From positions 1-6,763 of the forward strand of contig CAZAMT010000229.1 of assembly GCA_964486145.1 (NCBI GenBank): a stretch of DNA of 6,763 nucleotides. The letters are read 5' to 3'. This stretch comes from CAZAMT01 sp964486145 (GTDB lineage: Bacteria > Bacteroidota > Bacteroidia > Bacteroidales > JAAAOM01). Both the position numbers and the translations under genes were made by a program. The first letter of the stretch is position 1; each line of letters opens with the position of its first letter. Of this stretch, positions 4,811-6,763 are shown in pieces. Under the pieces are notes generated by a model. The model was not told where the DNA came from. It did not search any database and worked only from the letters and a program-made list of their open reading frames with translations.

Positions 4811-5596
4811 ATGCATTTTGTTGATACGCATGCGCATCTATATCAACCTGATTTTAATGAGGATATTGATGAGGTTATACAACGGGCAACATGGGCCGGG
4901 ATTGAAAAATTTTTATTACCCAATATTGACAGGCAATCGGTAAAACCCATGCTTGCTTTGGCCTCAAAGTTTCCCGGGAAGTGCCTCCCTATGATGGGTT
5001 TACACCCCACATCTGTTAAAGAAAACTATAAAAATGAACTGGCATTTGTTAAAGATGAATTAATAAATAACACAGAAAGATTCATCGCAGTAGGAGAAAT
5101 TGGTATTGATTTGTACTGGGATAAAACATTCCTTGATAACCAGATCAATGCATTTGAATATCAGATTAATCTTGCCAAAAAATTTCATTTGCCAATCGTT
5201 ATCCATGCAAGAGAATCCTTTGATGAAATATTTGGTGTGTTGAATGACAAGAACGATGATAAACTTCAAGGTGTTTTCCATAGTTTCTCAGGCACCCTTG
5301 AACATGCAGAACAAGCAATGAGTTATGGTTTTTATCTCGGCATTGGGGGAATAGTTACCTTTAAAAACGGCGGCCTTGATAAGATATTAAAGAATATTCC
5401 GATTGAAAGGATTATCCTTGAAACAGATTCACCATACCTTTCGCCAGCTCCAAAACGGGGAAAACGCAATGAGAGTGCAAATATTCGAATCATTGCCGAA
5501 AGAATCGCCCAAATCAAGGGCATCCCGATACAACAGGTTGCAACTGTAACCACATTAAACGCGAGAGAATTATTCAGGTTAGAAAAGTATGAGTAA
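4811..5596 (+). CDS. tatD: TatD family metal-dependent DNase / hydrolase (261 aa)
   Basis: This is a cytoplasmic TIM-barrel metallohydrolase of the TatD family (relatives: E. coli TatD, YcfH, YjjV), whose characterised members are metal-dependent DNases with roles in DNA quality control. The name is historical, and Tat export is not involved. The full ligand set is present: His7 and His9 in 'VDTHAHL', Glu96 in 'AVGEIGID', His132 in 'VIHARE', His157 in 'VFHSFSG' and Asp206 in 'LETDSPYL'. The family signature 'SPAPKRGKRNE' follows (211-221). Length is typical (about 255-265). Start choice: an upstream TTG at 4790 would add seven residues but sits inside the -7 box, so ATG 4811 is used. It leads an operon with ansA, whose ATG overlaps the tatD stop by 8 bases. 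Which family member (TatD or YcfH type) it matches best cannot be settled by eye. Confidence 0.95.
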   Translation: MHFVDTHAHLYQPDFNEDIDEVIQRATWAGIEKFLLPNIDRQSVKPMLALASKFPGKCLPMMGLHPTSVKENYKNELAFVKDELINNTERFIAVGEIGIDLYWDKTFLDNQINAFEYQINLAKKFHLPIVIHARESFDEIFGVLNDKNDDKLQGVFHSFSGTLEHAEQAMSYGFYLGIGGIVTFKNGGLDKILKNIPIERIILETDSPYLSPAPKRGKRNESANIRIIAERIAQIKGIPIQQVATVTTLNARELFRLEKYE

Positions 5597-6626
5597 CACC
5601 GGAACAAAAATACTTGTTGTTTACACCGGAGGAACCATTGGGATGATAGAAAATCCAAAAACCGGTGTGCTTTCGCCTTTTGATTTTTCGCTGGTTAACG
5701 ATGAAGTCCCTGAGTTAAAACGATTTGGATTTGTTTTTGATGTAATAACATTTGACCCTCCCATTGACTCATCCAATGTAAAGCCATCCATGTGGGTCAA
5801 ACTTGTGAATCTGATTAAACATAACTACGAAAAGTATGATGGATTTGTAGTTTTGCATGGCACTGATACCATGGCATATACGGCATCGGCATTAAGTTTT
5901 ATGTTGATGAACCTTTCAAAGCCCGTCATCCTTACCGGATCACAATTGCCCATTGGGAATCTGCGTACCGATGGTAAAGAAAACCTTATTTCGGCTGTTG
6001 AAATTGCTGCTGCTCAAATAAGCGGAAAGCCGGTAGTTCCCGAGGTATGCATTTTTTTTGAAAACAAGCTTTACCGCGGAAACCGCACAACAAAAATTAA
6101 TTCAGAACATTTCAATGCATTTTATTCTGGAAATTATCCACCCCTGGCAGAAAGCGGAGTTTACATTAAATACAATTATAATTCAATCATTTATCCAAAC
6201 AAGAACTTCCCGCTTACCACACATATTCATTTAGACAATAATGTTGTAATACTTAAAATATTTCCCGGGATTGGCAGTTCAATTTTGCGATCCATATTCC
6301 GGAATGAGGATTTGAGAGCCGTGGTTCTTGAAACATTTGGTGCCGGTAATGCACCCAATGATGAAGGGTTTATTTCTGAAATTCGCAATGCCATCAAACG
6401 CGGGGTAATCATTATGAATGTGTCGCAGTGCACGCAAGGAACAGTGGAACAGGGCAGGTACGAAACCAGTGAATTGCTGGAACATATTGGAGTAATTAGC
6501 GGATATGATATTACAACGGAAGCAGCAGTCACAAAATTAATGATGTTACTGGGAGAGGGTACAAGCCGTGAAACAATTATAAATGACCTGCATCGATCCA
6601 TTGCTGGTGAAATTACATTGTATTAG
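5589..6626 (+). CDS. ansA: Type I (cytoplasmic) L-asparaginase (345 aa)
   Basis: It hydrolyses L-asparagine to aspartate and ammonia. Absence of a signal peptide and overall length (E. coli AnsA is 338) mark it as the cytoplasmic type I enzyme. Catalytic motifs are intact. 'YTGGTIGMI' (12-20) carries the nucleophile Thr16. 'DSSNV' (60-64) is the substrate-binding serine segment. 'LHGTDTMAYTAS' (89-100) carries Thr92 and Asp93. 'LYRGNRTTKI' (161-170) carries Lys169, matching the second catalytic triad (Thr-Asp-Lys). Near the C terminus 'ETFGAGNAP' (248-256) and 'NVSQCTQG' (277-284) align with the region of the allosteric asparagine site of E. coli AnsA. Cys281 and Thr168 are kept, but a Glu stands where E. 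coli appears to have Arg240. Its ATG lies inside the end of tatD (8-base overlap, different frame), so translation is probably coupled and it shares the tatD promoter. No separate promoter was seen. Confidence 0.95.
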   Translation: MSNTGTKILVVYTGGTIGMIENPKTGVLSPFDFSLVNDEVPELKRFGFVFDVITFDPPIDSSNVKPSMWVKLVNLIKHNYEKYDGFVVLHGTDTMAYTASALSFMLMNLSKPVILTGSQLPIGNLRTDGKENLISAVEIAAAQISGKPVVPEVCIFFENKLYRGNRTTKINSEHFNAFYSGNYPPLAESGVYIKYNYNSIIYPNKNFPLTTHIHLDNNVVILKIFPGIGSSILRSIFRNEDLRAVVLETFGAGNAPNDEGFISEIRNAIKRGVIIMNVSQCTQGTVEQGRYETSELLEHIGVISGYDITTEAAVTKLMMLLGEGTSRETIINDLHRSIAGEITLY

Positions 6627-6650
6627 CATGGTAATTATTGGATTTTTAAG

Positions 6651-6658
6651 TATTTTTG
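6651..6658 (+). promoter_or_regulatory. -7 box of the tRNA-Ser gene
   Basis: TATTTTTG followed by CG is a perfect TAnnTTTG, 14 bases before the tRNA. Transcription would start near 6664, leaving a very short 5' leader for RNase P. No clear TTG lies at -33. Confidence 0.6.
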
Positions 6659-6672
6659 CGCCCTGATATTCT

Positions 6673-6760
6673 GGAGAGATGGCCGAGTGGTCGAAGGCGC
6701 ACGCCTGGAAAGTGTGTATACGCCAAAAGCGTATCGAGGGTTCGAATCCCTCTCTCTCCG
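6673..6760 (+). tRNA. tRNA-Ser(GGA)
   Basis: A complete 88-base class II tRNA. The acceptor stem GGAGAGA (6673-6679) pairs perfectly with TCTCTCC (6753-6759), and the discriminator base is G6760, as expected for serine. The anticodon stem CACGC/GTGTG (6700-6704, 6712-6716) encloses the loop CTGGAAA with anticodon GGA at 6707-6709, reading UCC and UCU. The long variable arm ATACGC-CAAAA-GCGTAT (6718-6734) is the serine identity feature. The T arm is GAGGG-TTCGAAT-CCCTC (6736-6752). The 3' CCA is not encoded (the bases after are CAG), so it must be added enzymatically. The window ends 3 bases later, so any further tRNA or an integrated element in this site cannot be seen. Confidence 0.97.
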
Positions 6761-6763
6761 CAG

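Noticed and set aside
5332..5658. Minus-strand open frame of 108 codons across the tatD-ansA junction
   Set aside because: It is antisense to two well-supported genes and encodes no recognisable domain.
6227..6601. Minus-strand open frame of 124 codons inside ansA
   Set aside because: It lies wholly antisense to a gene with intact catalytic motifs. Its composition (Ser/Ile/Pro-rich) is that of a reverse-frame shadow.
1..6763. CRISPR array, insertion sequence, phage or defence island
   Set aside because: No regularly spaced repeats, transposase or integrase motifs, terminal inverted repeats or known defence domains were found on either strand.

Overview
The window reads as chromosomal DNA of a Bacteroidota bacterium, probably in or near Bacteroidales. 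The evidence is as follows. The sequence is AT-rich. Most genes have a TAnnTTTG box, the -7 element typical of this phylum, just upstream, and most lack a strong Shine-Dalgarno sequence. Several proteins have the look of Bacteroidota families: a STAS/SEC14-like protein, a 99-residue 'VDI-LP...QR..VN...SYSLS' protein and a tatD-ansA pair. No name can be given below phylum/order level from sequence alone.

Layout, left to right. Positions 1-243 are a non-coding leader with two candidate promoters and three short inverted repeats. They precede a STAS/SEC14-like gene (244-663). A small muconolactone-isomerase-like/YCII-like fold protein (756-1055) follows with its own promoter and converges on a TauE/SafE-type permease gene on the minus strand (1106-1864). 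Next, also on the minus strand, is a SiaC-family phosphoprotein gene (2002-2385). An intrinsic terminator separates it from the permease promoter. Divergent from it is a membrane-anchored J-domain protein (2577-3101), whose stop codon lies 2 bases from the stop codon of a convergent minus-strand orphan sensor histidine kinase (3104-4486).

A roughly 320-base non-coding divergent region (4487-4810) follows, holding several dyads. After it comes the plus-strand pair tatD-ansA (4811-5596 and 5589-6626), which overlaps by 8 bases and is very likely translationally coupled. The window ends with a complete tRNA-Ser(GGA) gene (6673-6760) that has its own promoter.

Most genes look like single-gene transcription units, and the only convincing operon is tatD-ansA. 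Functionally the window mixes housekeeping genes (TatD nuclease, asparaginase, tRNA) with signalling or stress-type proteins: the SiaC-like phosphoprotein, the STAS-like protein, the orphan kinase and the membrane J-protein. No mobile element, CRISPR array, phage gene or defence cassette was seen, and no clearly new multi-gene system is evident. The best leads are the orphan SiaC-like switch, the orphan kinase with an unnamed six-helix sensor region, the structured leader of the first gene, and the palindromes in the tatD promoter.
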